Positions 13,467 to 21,024 of a stretch of 33,249 nt of DNA are shown piece after piece. The stretch's first letter is position 1. Each line of letters starts with the position of its first letter. The DNA comes from Myxococcota bacterium (lineage in GTDB: Bacteria; Myxococcota_A; Polyangia; Palsa-1104; JAEUJZ01), in assembly GCA_025057315.1 (NCBI GenBank), contig JANWXW010000057.1:1-33249 (forward strand). Direction: 5' to 3'. Position numbers and translations under genes: made by a program. Below the pieces are notes generated by a model. It was not told the DNA's origin and ran no database searches. It saw only the letters and a list, made by a program, of their open reading frames with translations.

Positions 13467-15860
13467 ATGGCCGACCGACTGGTGGTCCTCATCGAGAACG
13501 ATCCGGTGCTCAGCGAGCGGATCCGGGCCGTGCTGGCTACTTACCACCTCCGGGTGGAGCTGGTTCAGGACGGAAATGAGTTGACGCTGCGCCGCGATCT
13601 GGAGCCGGTGCTCATCATCCTGTGCATCGACCCCAAGCGCTTGGGCTGGGCCATCTGCAACAAGATCAAGAAGTCCCCCCAGTACCGGGGGGTGCCGATG
13701 ATTGTAACCTCTCAGGAGGCTACGGAAAAGGACTTTGAGGACCACAAGAAGCTCAAGACGCGCGCTGAGGAATATCTGCACAAGCCCTTCAGCGTCGAGA
13801 TTTTGCTGGAGAAGGTGGCCTCGCTGATTGGTCTCGATCCGCCCGGCATGGAGGAGAGCGGGAGCCTGGAGGAAATTCCCATCGACGATGCCTCCCTTAT
13901 CGAGGAAGAGGACATTGTCCCGACGGCTGCGCCTGAGCGGACCTTATATGACCCTGAGGGGCAGACGTTGTCAGGGCCCTACATCGACGAGCAGATCGCC
14001 GAAGAGACCGATGCTGCCTTTGCCGCCATCAGCACGACCCCGCCGCGCCACGACACCGCCCCCCCCCGCCGCGTGGTGCCGCTGCCTGGGGTGAGCCCGC
14101 GCGCCGAGGTGCCTGGGGTCGCGCCTTTGGCCCAACAGGAACCGGGCGAGCTGGGGTTCGAGAAGCTCATCTCTGCTGGGGTTCAGTGGGGCAATGGGCA
14201 GCAGGCCAGCGCGGACGCCCAGCTGAAGGCGCTGGAGGAGCGGCTGAGGCAGGCCGAGGCCGAGGCCATGCACTGGCACGACGAGCGCGATAACCTAGCC
14301 AGTGAGCGCGATCGACTCGTGGCCGAAAAGCGTCAGGCTGAAGCCGAAGCCAGGCGGCTGCTCGAGGAGCGCGACCGTCTCCGGGCGGAGATAGAAGAAC
14401 TGCGTCGGCAGCCCCCTGCGGCCTCGGGCAGCCACTTCGCCTTCTCGCGCGAGCGCGAATTCCTCAACTTGCGCGAGATGATCAACAAAAAAGACAAGGA
14501 AATCCTTGATCTGCGCGATGCGCTGGACAGCAAGGAGCGGCAGATTCTGGACACGCGAGACAAGAGCCGCGAGCTGGAGCGCACCCGCCGGGATCTGGAG
14601 GAGCGGCTGCTGGAGCTCGAGCGCGAGCTGGTGACCGCACGGGAGAAGCTGGAGGCCCTCCAGCAAGACAAAGAGCGGGGTCTCGAGCGAGAAAAGGGCC
14701 TAAAGGCACGCCTGGACGATGCCCAGCGCAAGCTCATCCGCGCTGAGGAGGAGATCGACGCCTGGAAGAAGCGCCATACCCAGGACATGCAGCGTGCTGA
14801 GGACCTCTTGCAGCAGGAGAGAACCTTGCGCGCGGCCGAGCTGGAGGCGCTGCGGGCCGAGCATGAGGCGCTGGTGCAGCAGCTCAGGGAGGAATACGCA
14901 GAACGGGAGGCGCGGCTGCACGCGGCGCATGGCCTGCAAATTCGGCGGGAGCAGGAGGCGCATGAGGCCCAGATGGCCGAGGTGCAGCGGCAGCATGCAG
15001 AGCAGCTGGCTGCCCTGCGTGCCAGCCACGAGGAGGCGCTGCTGGCTGCCCAGGAGCGGCTGCAGAAGACAACCGAAGAACTCACCCTGCAGCGCGATGA
15101 GGCGCTCGCGGAACAGAAGAGCCGCTTCGAGAGCGAGCTGGAGGAGGTACGGCGGCAGCACAGGGCCCAGATAGCTGAACTGGAGGCTGGTGCTGCCGAG
15201 GCGCTGCGCCATGCGGAGGCCCAGCGGGTGCAGGACCTGGAGGCCGCGGCGGCAGCGCAGCGGGCTGCTCTGCAGGAGCAGAAGACGCGGTACGAGGAGA
15301 AACTGGCGCACCAGGCGCAGGCAGCAGCCGAGGAGCGGCAGCGGCTAGAGGAACGGCATCGCGAGGAGGTTGCCGGCCTGCGCGAGGCGCACCGCCAGCA
15401 GCTTGCGGAGCTGCAGAACGCCCATGTTTCCGAGCGGGACCGTCTGGTGGCAGAACACCGTCGGGAGATGGATGAGACCAAGCAGGCGCTCACTGCGGAG
15501 CGCGACCAGGCTCTGGCTTGGCTGGCGGAGCGGGATCAGGACCTAGCCCACACGCGCACCCGCCTGGCTGAGAACGAGGCCATGCTGGCTAGCCTGCGGC
15601 AGCTGCAGAGCGAGCTAAGCGAACAGATGCAGCAGCTCCGTCAGCAACTTGCCGAGCGCGACGCCCGCATCGCCACCCTCACCGAGGAGAATAACGAGTT
15701 CCAGCAGCAGCTTCTGCGCGCCTATCAGCGCATCAAGGGCGATGAGACCCTGGTGGCACGGGCCAAGCGGGCCATGGCCATTGCGCTCACGCTGCTGGAC
15801 GAAAGCGGGGCTCCGCCGGTATCGCCCCCGGAGGGGGGCAGCCGCACCGGTCAGGCTTGA
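13467..15860 (+). CDS. FrzS-like protein: pseudo-receiver plus long coiled coil
   Basis: Residues 1-123 form a response-regulator receiver-like domain. Where the phosphorylated aspartate should be, the sequence reads IILCIDPKRLGW, with Cys53 in place of Asp and an Asp two residues later, while the lysine of LHKPF (Lys106) is kept. The stretch CNKIKKSPQYRGVPMIV and the HKKLKTRAEEYLHKP pattern closely follow FrzS of Myxococcus xanthus, a non-phosphorylated pseudo-receiver protein needed for type IV pilus motility. A Pro-rich linker (about 170-235) leads to a very long Glu/Arg/Gln-rich coiled coil (about 235-770). At 797 residues it is longer than FrzS. It probably acts as a polar or scaffold protein in motility or cell polarity, which is inference. 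A nine-C tract (14059-14067) lies in the linker. Confidence 0.8.
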   Translation: MADRLVVLIENDPVLSERIRAVLATYHLRVELVQDGNELTLRRDLEPVLIILCIDPKRLGWAICNKIKKSPQYRGVPMIVTSQEATEKDFEDHKKLKTRAEEYLHKPFSVEILLEKVASLIGLDPPGMEESGSLEEIPIDDASLIEEEDIVPTAAPERTLYDPEGQTLSGPYIDEQIAEETDAAFAAISTTPPRHDTAPPRRVVPLPGVSPRAEVPGVAPLAQQEPGELGFEKLISAGVQWGNGQQASADAQLKALEERLRQAEAEAMHWHDERDNLASERDRLVAEKRQAEAEARRLLEERDRLRAEIEELRRQPPAASGSHFAFSREREFLNLREMINKKDKEILDLRDALDSKERQILDTRDKSRELERTRRDLEERLLELERELVTAREKLEALQQDKERGLEREKGLKARLDDAQRKLIRAEEEIDAWKKRHTQDMQRAEDLLQQERTLRAAELEALRAEHEALVQQLREEYAEREARLHAAHGLQIRREQEAHEAQMAEVQRQHAEQLAALRASHEEALLAAQERLQKTTEELTLQRDEALAEQKSRFESELEEVRRQHRAQIAELEAGAAEALRHAEAQRVQDLEAAAAAQRAALQEQKTRYEEKLAHQAQAAAEERQRLEERHREEVAGLREAHRQQLAELQNAHVSERDRLVAEHRREMDETKQALTAERDQALAWLAERDQDLAHTRTRLAENEAMLASLRQLQSELSEQMQQLRQQLAERDARIATLTEENNEFQQQLLRAYQRIKGDETLVARAKRAMAIALTLLDESGAPPVSPPEGGSRTGQA
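14059..14067. repeat. Nine-base C homopolymer in the FrzS-like gene
   Basis: Nine consecutive C encode part of the proline-rich linker between the pseudo-receiver and the coiled coil. A slip here would remove the whole coiled coil while leaving the receiver intact. Similar runs occur at 8024-8031 (eight G) and 11117-11125 (nine G). Confidence 0.85.
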
Positions 15861-15886
15861 CAGCTGCCTCCCCCGCCGCCTATAAA
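15857..15886 (+). promoter_or_regulatory. Near-consensus sigma-70 promoter
   Basis: TTGACA (15857-15862) and TATAAA (15881-15886) are separated by 18 bases. The -35 overlaps the TGA stop codon of the FrzS-like gene, and transcription would start near 15893, giving a leader of about 20 bases before the lipoprotein ATG. This is the best promoter match noticed in the window and probably drives the lipoprotein and possibly the genes up to the EutN array. Confidence 0.7.
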
Positions 15887-15913
15887 GGCGGGACCCTTTC
15901 GTCGAAGGTCCCC

Positions 15914-17083
15914 ATGAGCAGCGCGCCACCTGTTGCGGCCGCCAGGCAGCTCCTCCCGCGGTCCAGTTTGGCGGTCCGTGCCGGTCCGTGGGTCCTGCCC
16001 TTGGGGTTGCTGCTGGCTGTAGGTTGTCAGCGGAGCTGCCAGAAGACCTCGGGCCCCGTCGCAGCACGCGAGGACCTTGCGATGGTGCCCAAGGAGACTG
16101 ACATCGTCGTCATGCTCAACCTGAAGCGGGCCCGCGGCACGGCGATGTGGAAGAAGCTCATCGAGCTTCGCGACCAGGACGAGGGGGCCAGCCGGCAGTA
16201 CCGGGACTTTGTGAGCAAGTGCGGCCTCGATCCCCTCCAGGAGATCGATTCGCTGTTTCTGGCCCTGCCGCAGGATACGGCCGACAGCGGGCAGTTTGCG
16301 CTGGTGATTCGCGGCAGCTTTCAGGAAGAGCGCATGGTGCAGTGTATGCGCACCGTAGCGCGTGAAGGCGGCCAAGAGGTGGTGGAGACCTCTTATGGAA
16401 GACGCAAGCTCTATTCCGTGCCCGGGCAGGAAGGTCATCTTGCCGTCGTCGCGCCACGCATCGTTGTGCTTGCGGGGAAGGATTGGGTGCGGAAGGTGCT
16501 GGACCTATGGGATGGCAAGGCCGCGGGCCAGGGGGGCAAGGACAATCAGGCGCTGGCTGCCATCATCCGGCGCACCCGCACGGGTGACGCCCTGTGGGGG
16601 GCAGGGATCGTCCCGCAGAGCGTGGCCGAGCGCCTGCGGGGACAGCCGGAACTGGGTGCGGCTGCATCTATGAAGAGCGTCTCGGGGTCGGTGGACTTCG
16701 ACAAGGGGATGACGCTGCACGTTCATGTGGATCTCGGTTCGGAGGCAGATGCTGCCGCTCTCACTGGCAAGATCAATGAGCAGTTCCAGCATGCCCGACG
16801 CGATCGCAACGTCCAGCTGTTGGGTCTGTCCAGCTACTTCGATGCCATCAAGGTGGAAGCGAAGGGTGCGGTGCTCGGGGTGCGCATTGAGCTCAGCCAG
16901 GCCCAGGTGGATGATCTCTCGGAGCGACTCTCTGGCCTCCTGAAGACCCTGGATGTGCGGGAGATGAGCCGGACGCGGGCGTCTCCCGCGGAGGGAAAAA
17001 ATACAATTTCTGTACACAAAGGCGACACAAGCCATGACACATCACGGGACACAAAATCAGCGGCCAAGTCGGGAATGAAGTAA
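15914..17083 (+). CDS. Lipoprotein of unknown function
   Basis: The 389-residue product has a long N-terminal leader with a lipobox (LAVGC, Cys38), followed by two further cysteines, so it is probably lipidated. The mature part alternates beta and helical segments: a first module near PKETDIVVMLNLKRARG and a later one with FDKGMTLHVHVDLGSEADAA. The tail is Ser/Thr/Lys-rich and disordered. I recognise no family with certainty; the layout resembles secreted DUF3352-type proteins, which is only a weak suggestion. The ATG at 15914 has AAGG upstream and lies just behind a near-consensus promoter; a TTG at 15857 would place the promoter inside the gene. It reads toward the repeat protein and EutN array. 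Confidence 0.75.
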   Translation: MSSAPPVAAARQLLPRSSLAVRAGPWVLPLGLLLAVGCQRSCQKTSGPVAAREDLAMVPKETDIVVMLNLKRARGTAMWKKLIELRDQDEGASRQYRDFVSKCGLDPLQEIDSLFLALPQDTADSGQFALVIRGSFQEERMVQCMRTVAREGGQEVVETSYGRRKLYSVPGQEGHLAVVAPRIVVLAGKDWVRKVLDLWDGKAAGQGGKDNQALAAIIRRTRTGDALWGAGIVPQSVAERLRGQPELGAAASMKSVSGSVDFDKGMTLHVHVDLGSEADAAALTGKINEQFQHARRDRNVQLLGLSSYFDAIKVEAKGAVLGVRIELSQAQVDDLSERLSGLLKTLDVREMSRTRASPAEGKNTISVHKGDTSHDTSRDTKSAAKSGMK

Positions 17084-17132
17084 ACCAAACCAACCTGCCG
17101 GTGATGAGCATAGGTCAAGGAGCAGAGGCAAC

Positions 17133-17507
17133 ATGTCCCTCAAGAAGCCGCCGCTTATGCGGGTTAAGGAGCAGTTCGGGTCGAAGGAAAAGCTGGTCGA
17201 TGCCCTGGTCGCGATGCCAGCCAAGGTGCTGCCGCGGCGGGATGGGGAAGACAAGGACGCCTTCCGGGCCCGGCTGCTGACCGCCGCCAACTCGAAGCTG
17301 CTGCGCCTTTACGAGCGGGCCAAGATCATCCAGAGCCGTTGGGGAAGCAAGGAGCAGCTCGTTGAGGCCGTATTGGGGCTGCAGAACCGAATCAAGGACC
17401 AGGGCTACCGAAGCAAGCTGTCCGCATGGTCGTTGGGCCGCCTTCACGACCGCGTGACGGCACTGGAGCGGGCCCAGCGGCGTAGGCAGCGAGGCCAGGT
17501 GCTGTAG
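17133..17507 (+). CDS. Two-repeat helical protein of unknown function next to the EutN array
   Basis: The 124-residue basic product has no signal or membrane segment. It consists of two copies of a unit of about 53 residues. Copy one has FGSKEKLVDA (15-24) and, further on, FRARLL..KLLRLYER; copy two has WGSKEQLVEA (70-79) and YRSKLS..LGRLHDR. Each unit looks like a helical hairpin. The GTG of the first EutN-like gene lies three bases after the stop, so it is almost surely in that operon. This placement suggests a partner, adaptor or cargo-linker of the pentamer proteins, but no known encapsulation peptide or enzyme motif is seen. I do not recognise the family. Confidence 0.75.
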   Translation: MSLKKPPLMRVKEQFGSKEKLVDALVAMPAKVLPRRDGEDKDAFRARLLTAANSKLLRLYERAKIIQSRWGSKEQLVEAVLGLQNRIKDQGYRSKLSAWSLGRLHDRVTALERAQRRRQRGQVL

Positions 17508-17509
17508 CC

Positions 17510-17776
17510 GTGCGTCTGATGCAAGTGGTCGGGCCCGTCTGGGGCGCCCGCCGTGCTGCCGGGCTTCAGGGGTGCAAAATCCTGCAACTCAGGGGGGTGA
17601 CAGGAGAGGGTGCCTGTGCTGTGGACGCGCTGGGGGCCGGGCCCGGCGAGTGGGTCCTGGTGGCCCATGGTTCCCGCGTGCGCGACCTAACCCTGGGCTT
17701 GGCCGTGGCAGACAAGGACGTCGTGGTGGCCATTGTCGATGGCTGGGATGGCGGGCCTGGGGGGGAGAAGCCATGA
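17510..17776 (+). CDS. EutN/CcmL-family protein 1 (short form)
   Basis: The 88-residue product follows the EutN/CcmL (BMC-P, Pfam03319-type) pattern: an N-terminal strand MQVVGPVWGARR, KILQLR, the core AVDALGAGPGEWVLVAHGS and the closing strand VVVAIVDGW. Known members form pentamers that cap the vertices of bacterial microcompartments. The loop between the second strand and the core is shorter than in the second and fourth paralogues. The start is GTG 17510 or ATG 17519; the family N-terminus fits both. The stop overlaps the next start (ATGA). No hexameric shell gene is present, so membership of a true compartment is not shown. Confidence 0.85.
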   Translation: MRLMQVVGPVWGARRAAGLQGCKILQLRGVTGEGACAVDALGAGPGEWVLVAHGSRVRDLTLGLAVADKDVVVAIVDGWDGGPGGEKP

Positions 17777-18111
17777 TCCTCGGCCGGGTGATAGGAGAGG
17801 TCTGGGCCGCCAGGCAGCATCCTGGCTTATTGGGGAAAAAACTTCTCATAATAAGGCCCCATGGATGGTACGACCCGCCCCTGAATGTAGGCCACCTGGT
17901 GGCAGTCGATCCGGTGGGGGCAGGCGCGGGGGAGGATGTGGTGGTATGCATGGGCGACCCAGGACGGCGTGTGCTGGCAGGGGGGCTGGAGCAGGAGACC
18001 TCGCCGCTGCTGCCGGTGGATGCGACCGTCATGGCCATTGTCGACCGGGTCGAGCTGGACCCGAAGGCGCCACTGCGCTTTGGGGGGCCGCCCCCGCGGG
18101 GGGCAGCGTGA
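17773..18111 (+). CDS. EutN/CcmL-family protein 2 (long form)
   Basis: This 112-residue paralogue is the most canonical of the four: ILGRVIGEVWAARQHPGLLG, KKLLIIRP, a substrate-loop-like insertion, VAVDPVGAGAGEDVVVCMGD, and PVDATVMAIVDRVEL near the end. These are the pentamer-forming strands of BMC-P vertex proteins. A Pro/Gly-rich tail follows. A small AT-rich island at 17827-17856 holds six A and the codons ATA-ATA-AGG, unusual in this genome. It overlaps the previous gene by four bases and the next by four (GTGA), implying coupled translation. Confidence 0.9.
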   Translation: MILGRVIGEVWAARQHPGLLGKKLLIIRPHGWYDPPLNVGHLVAVDPVGAGAGEDVVVCMGDPGRRVLAGGLEQETSPLLPVDATVMAIVDRVELDPKAPLRFGGPPPRGAA

Positions 18112-18395
18112 GGCGGGGCATGGTGGTGGGTGAGGTGTGGGCCACGCGAAAGGCACCGGGCCTGGTGGGGCGGCGCTTGGTCCTGGTGGCCCCGGTGGAG
18201 GGGGGGCGACCCACAGGGCGGGTGGTGGTTGCGGTAGACACGCTCGAGGCCCGCGTCGGACAGGAGGTGTTGGTGGCCTTTGGCTCGGGAGCACGCAACG
18301 TGCTCCGTCCCGGACCGGCCAACCGCGACCTGCTGTGTGACTGCGCTGTGGCGATGTTGGTGGATGGGCCTGGTGGCGAGGGGGAGGCTGGCTGA
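18108..18395 (+). CDS. EutN/CcmL-family protein 3 (short form)
   Basis: The 95-residue product shows VVGEVWATRKAPGLVGRRLV, VVVAVDTLEARVGQEVLVAF, GSGARN and a closing strand CAVAMLVDG, the EutN/CcmL fold. As in the first paralogue the interstrand loop is short, and the usual Pro-Val-Asp before the last strand is changed to CDC. GTG 18108 overlaps the previous stop; ATG 18120 is an alternative start that would remove four residues only. It probably forms homo- or hetero-pentamers with its neighbours, which is inference from family and operon. Confidence 0.85.
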   Translation: MRRGMVVGEVWATRKAPGLVGRRLVLVAPVEGGRPTGRVVVAVDTLEARVGQEVLVAFGSGARNVLRPGPANRDLLCDCAVAMLVDGPGGEGEAG

Positions 18396-18745
18396 TGTTT
18401 CTCGGCCGCGTCGTGGGGACGGTGTGGTCCACTGTGAAGTGGCCGGAGCTGTCCGGCCTCAAGCTCCTGCTGGTGCGCCCCTATGACTTGTCCGAGCTGC
18501 GCACGGGGGTGCTCACTCCATCTCAGGAGGCGGTTGTGTGCGCAGACCTGCTCGACGCTGGTATTGGCGACGACGTGATCATCGCCTATGGGCACGCTGC
18601 GCGCGTGGCCGCCTGGGAGGCGAGCCTGGACCATCCTCCCCCTGCCGCGCCGCCCATCCCCATCGATGCCGCCGTGGTGGCGGTCGTGGACCGCTACCAC
18701 ATCAGCGAGTCGGAGGAGCCTCCTCCACCGGTAGCACCACGGTAA
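18395..18745 (+). CDS. EutN/CcmL-family protein 4 (long form)
   Basis: The 116-residue product starts FLGRVVGTVWSTVKWPELSG, KLLLVRPYDL, then VVCADLLDAGIGDDVIIAYG, HAARV and PIDAAVVAVVDRYHI, again the BMC-P vertex pattern. The Glu/Pro-rich tail after YHI is encoded opposite the end of the histidine kinase gene, with which it overlaps by 44 bases tail to tail. Its start shares one base with the previous stop (TGATG). It ends the plus-strand run; no shell hexamer, aldehyde dehydrogenase or other BMC enzyme follows. Confidence 0.9.
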   Translation: MFLGRVVGTVWSTVKWPELSGLKLLLVRPYDLSELRTGVLTPSQEAVVCADLLDAGIGDDVIIAYGHAARVAAWEASLDHPPPAAPPIPIDAAVVAVVDRYHISESEEPPPPVAPR

Positions 18746-20900
18746 AGGTCGCACCCTGTCCGAGACGGCTGCGCACCTCGATGGTGCCGCCGTGGTGCTC
18801 CACGATGCGCTGGCTGATGGGCAACCCCAGCCCCGTGCCTCTCTCTCTGGTGGTAAAAAAGGGAATAAATAGGCTCTTGCGCGTGCTCGGCGCGATGCCC
18901 GGCCCGTTGTCGGCAAAGCGCACCTCCACCTGCATGCCATTGCGTCCGCGCCGCTGCGCCGTGCTGATGGTGAGCCGCGGCGACTCCCCGGGGGCGCAAG
19001 GACCCGCTTCCAGAGCCTGCAGGGCGTTGAGAGCCAAATTCAGAAACACCTGCCGGAGCTGCTCGGGGTCGCCGCGTACGGGCGGCAGGTCCGGCATCAG
19101 GGCCAGTTGGATTTCGGCCGGCGGGTTCTGTCCACCTCGCGCCTCCTGGGGCAGCAGCAGGAGCGTTCGACGCACAACCTCGTTGACATCCACCAGCACG
19201 AGCTCCCCCCGCAGGGGGCGAGCGTAGTCGAGAAACTGCGACACCACCCGATTGAGGCGGCGCGTTTCCTCGACGATGATTTGCAGAAAGTCCGCGGCGT
19301 CCTCGGGCAGCTTCTCTCCGGGCCGCGGCGCCACCAGCTCGGCCGCGCCCTTGATGGCCCCCAGCGGGTTGCGAATCTCGTGCGCCAGGCCCGCCGCCAT
19401 CTCACCCAGCGCAGCGAGCCGGTCGCGCTCCTTCATGCGCTCGTAGAGCTTGGAATTCTGCACCGTGATGCCCAGTTGGGAGGCCACGCTGGCTAGGCGT
19501 TCGAGCTCATCGGGAGCGAAGGGGTCGGGAATGCGATCGTCTTTGATGCACAAAAGTCCAAGCAGTGTCTCGCCTGGGACCCACGGCTCTTCTTCGGCGG
19601 GCCATGGCATGCCCTGACGCTCTGTCTCCTTGCGTTCGAGCGTGCTGGCGAAGATGCCAATGACCACACCTGCGTGTAGCTCCAGCAGCGTCCGTCCAAT
19701 GGCATCCAGATTCTCCAGCTCTGCCGTCGCTCCCCCCGTGGCAGCCAGGCTCTGGCGCTCCCGCTCCAGCTGCTCCAGCGTCACCGGCTGCCGTGTGGCC
19801 AGTAGCCGCCACAAAAGAGGCCGCCGCGCTGCTGCATCCAGCCGCTCCACCGGTCGGGGACCGAAGTGCCCCTGGAGCTCGTATCCGGCGCCATCGGCAT
19901 CAACGAGGTAGACCGAGGCGTGGGTCATGCGCTGCGTTTCCTCCAGCAGGGAAAGCACCTTGCGCACCGCTTCGCGCAGGTCGATGATGTTGGTCAGCGC
20001 ATTGCGCAGCTCGCCCAGGTGCTGCTTCAGCTCGTACCGCTCGCGGGCGGTCCACTTGTGGACCTGTGCCTCCAACAGGTTCCGCAGCGGCTCATACAGG
20101 ATGAGAATCACAAACGCCACCAACGTCACCACCTGCTTCTGCTCGACGCCAATGAGGGTCATCAGGGTCAGGATGGCAGACAGCAGAAGCACGAAGGCTG
20201 ATAGCACGACCACCTTGGCGAGCAGTTCGTTGATATCGAGCAGCCGGTCCAAAAACAGGGTTTGCTGCAGGAAGTACAGATAGACAATGGTCAGCAGGCT
20301 GCCTGTGGCTGGCCCTCCACTTCCGTAGGGCGAGGGAAGGTGGTCTATTGCTGCCGCGGTGACGGTGATGGCGCCGACGCCCAGCAGGTACAGCAGCCGT
20401 CGTTTCTCGACCCGCGACATCGACCTGCGGTAGGCGTGCAGCAGGGGAGACAGGGCTGCATACAGCCCGACCAGGGTCAGCACCCGGATGAGGGAAGGGA
20501 CATGGGCCCAGAATGAATGCGGATACGCCCGCTGGGTGTAGGCATACAGGAGCGCAGCTTCTTCCGCCCCCAGCAACACCCACACGCTGCGCGGCACGCC
20601 GAGCAGGATTCCGCTCTCCTGCGAGCGGTTCTCGCCCAGCCAGGTGCGCAAAAAGGCGAGCAGGCTGACAGGCACAAAGCACAGGCAGCCCAGTGCCAGA
20701 TAGGCCAGCGCGGTGCTGCTGCGGTAGATGCAAAATAGGTGCCAGAGGAAGAGGTTGGCACACAAACCAATGAAGGCCAGGTAGGCCTTGCGACGGCGCC
20801 CGCTGAGCACCACCGCGCCACCAAGCACCAGGGTCAGCGCTGCCAGCAGCGTCGAGATGGAGGAGAAAGCGGGGATGTCGCGCTCCACGCCCTCAAGCAT
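18702..20900 (-). CDS. Membrane sensor histidine kinase with GAF-like domain
   Basis: From ATG 20900 the product has 732 residues. The N-terminus carries about seven to eight hydrophobic segments (first near SISTLLAALTLVLGGAVVL), like a multi-pass sensing module. Then comes a linker, a GAF-like domain (about 290-470: ITNIIDLRE-type start, ASVYLVDADGAGYEL, GLLCIKDDR), a dimerisation/H-box with His507 in LAHEIRNPLGAIKG, and the ATPase domain with N-box NLALNALQAL (Asn625), DNGPGIAP and FFTTRERGTGLGLPISQ. It should autophosphorylate and pass phosphate to a response regulator, which is not nearby. A frame open to 21095 exists, but the family-like membrane domain starts after 20900. It diverges from the ABC operon and overlaps the fourth EutN gene. 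Confidence 0.88.
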   Translation of the reverse strand: MLEGVERDIPAFSSISTLLAALTLVLGGAVVLSGRRRKAYLAFIGLCANLFLWHLFCIYRSSTALAYLALGCLCFVPVSLLAFLRTWLGENRSQESGILLGVPRSVWVLLGAEEAALLYAYTQRAYPHSFWAHVPSLIRVLTLVGLYAALSPLLHAYRRSMSRVEKRRLLYLLGVGAITVTAAAIDHLPSPYGSGGPATGSLLTIVYLYFLQQTLFLDRLLDINELLAKVVVLSAFVLLLSAILTLMTLIGVEQKQVVTLVAFVILILYEPLRNLLEAQVHKWTARERYELKQHLGELRNALTNIIDLREAVRKVLSLLEETQRMTHASVYLVDADGAGYELQGHFGPRPVERLDAAARRPLLWRLLATRQPVTLEQLERERQSLAATGGATAELENLDAIGRTLLELHAGVVIGIFASTLERKETERQGMPWPAEEEPWVPGETLLGLLCIKDDRIPDPFAPDELERLASVASQLGITVQNSKLYERMKERDRLAALGEMAAGLAHEIRNPLGAIKGAAELVAPRPGEKLPEDAADFLQIIVEETRRLNRVVSQFLDYARPLRGELVLVDVNEVVRRTLLLLPQEARGGQNPPAEIQLALMPDLPPVRGDPEQLRQVFLNLALNALQALEAGPCAPGESPRLTISTAQRRGRNGMQVEVRFADNGPGIAPSTRKSLFIPFFTTRERGTGLGLPISQRIVEHHGGTIEVRSRLGQGATFTVVLPVEEAPPTR

Positions 20901-21024
20901 ATCGCATGGCCCGGGCGGCTCCGAATCCCATACCGGTCCGAGCCGGGCGGGGCCGGTTGGGCTGGGCGGCTGCCACCCCTGCAACTTGGAAGTTGCGCAT
21001 TGTGCGGGATCCGAGTTGAATAGC

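Noticed and set aside
14333..15493. 386-codon minus-strand open frame rich in Ser, Arg and Cys
   Set aside because: It mirrors the coiled-coil Glu/Gln/Arg codons of the FrzS-like gene; the composition is that of an antisense artefact.
17836..17841. Programmed -1 frameshift site in the second EutN gene
   Set aside because: In the zero frame the A-run is read as AAA-AAA preceded by G, so the P-site tRNA would not re-pair well; the downstream frame encodes nothing family-like.
17510..18745. A complete microcompartment operon
   Set aside because: No BMC-H, BMC-T, aldehyde dehydrogenase, glycyl-radical or RuBisCO gene was found on either strand of the window.
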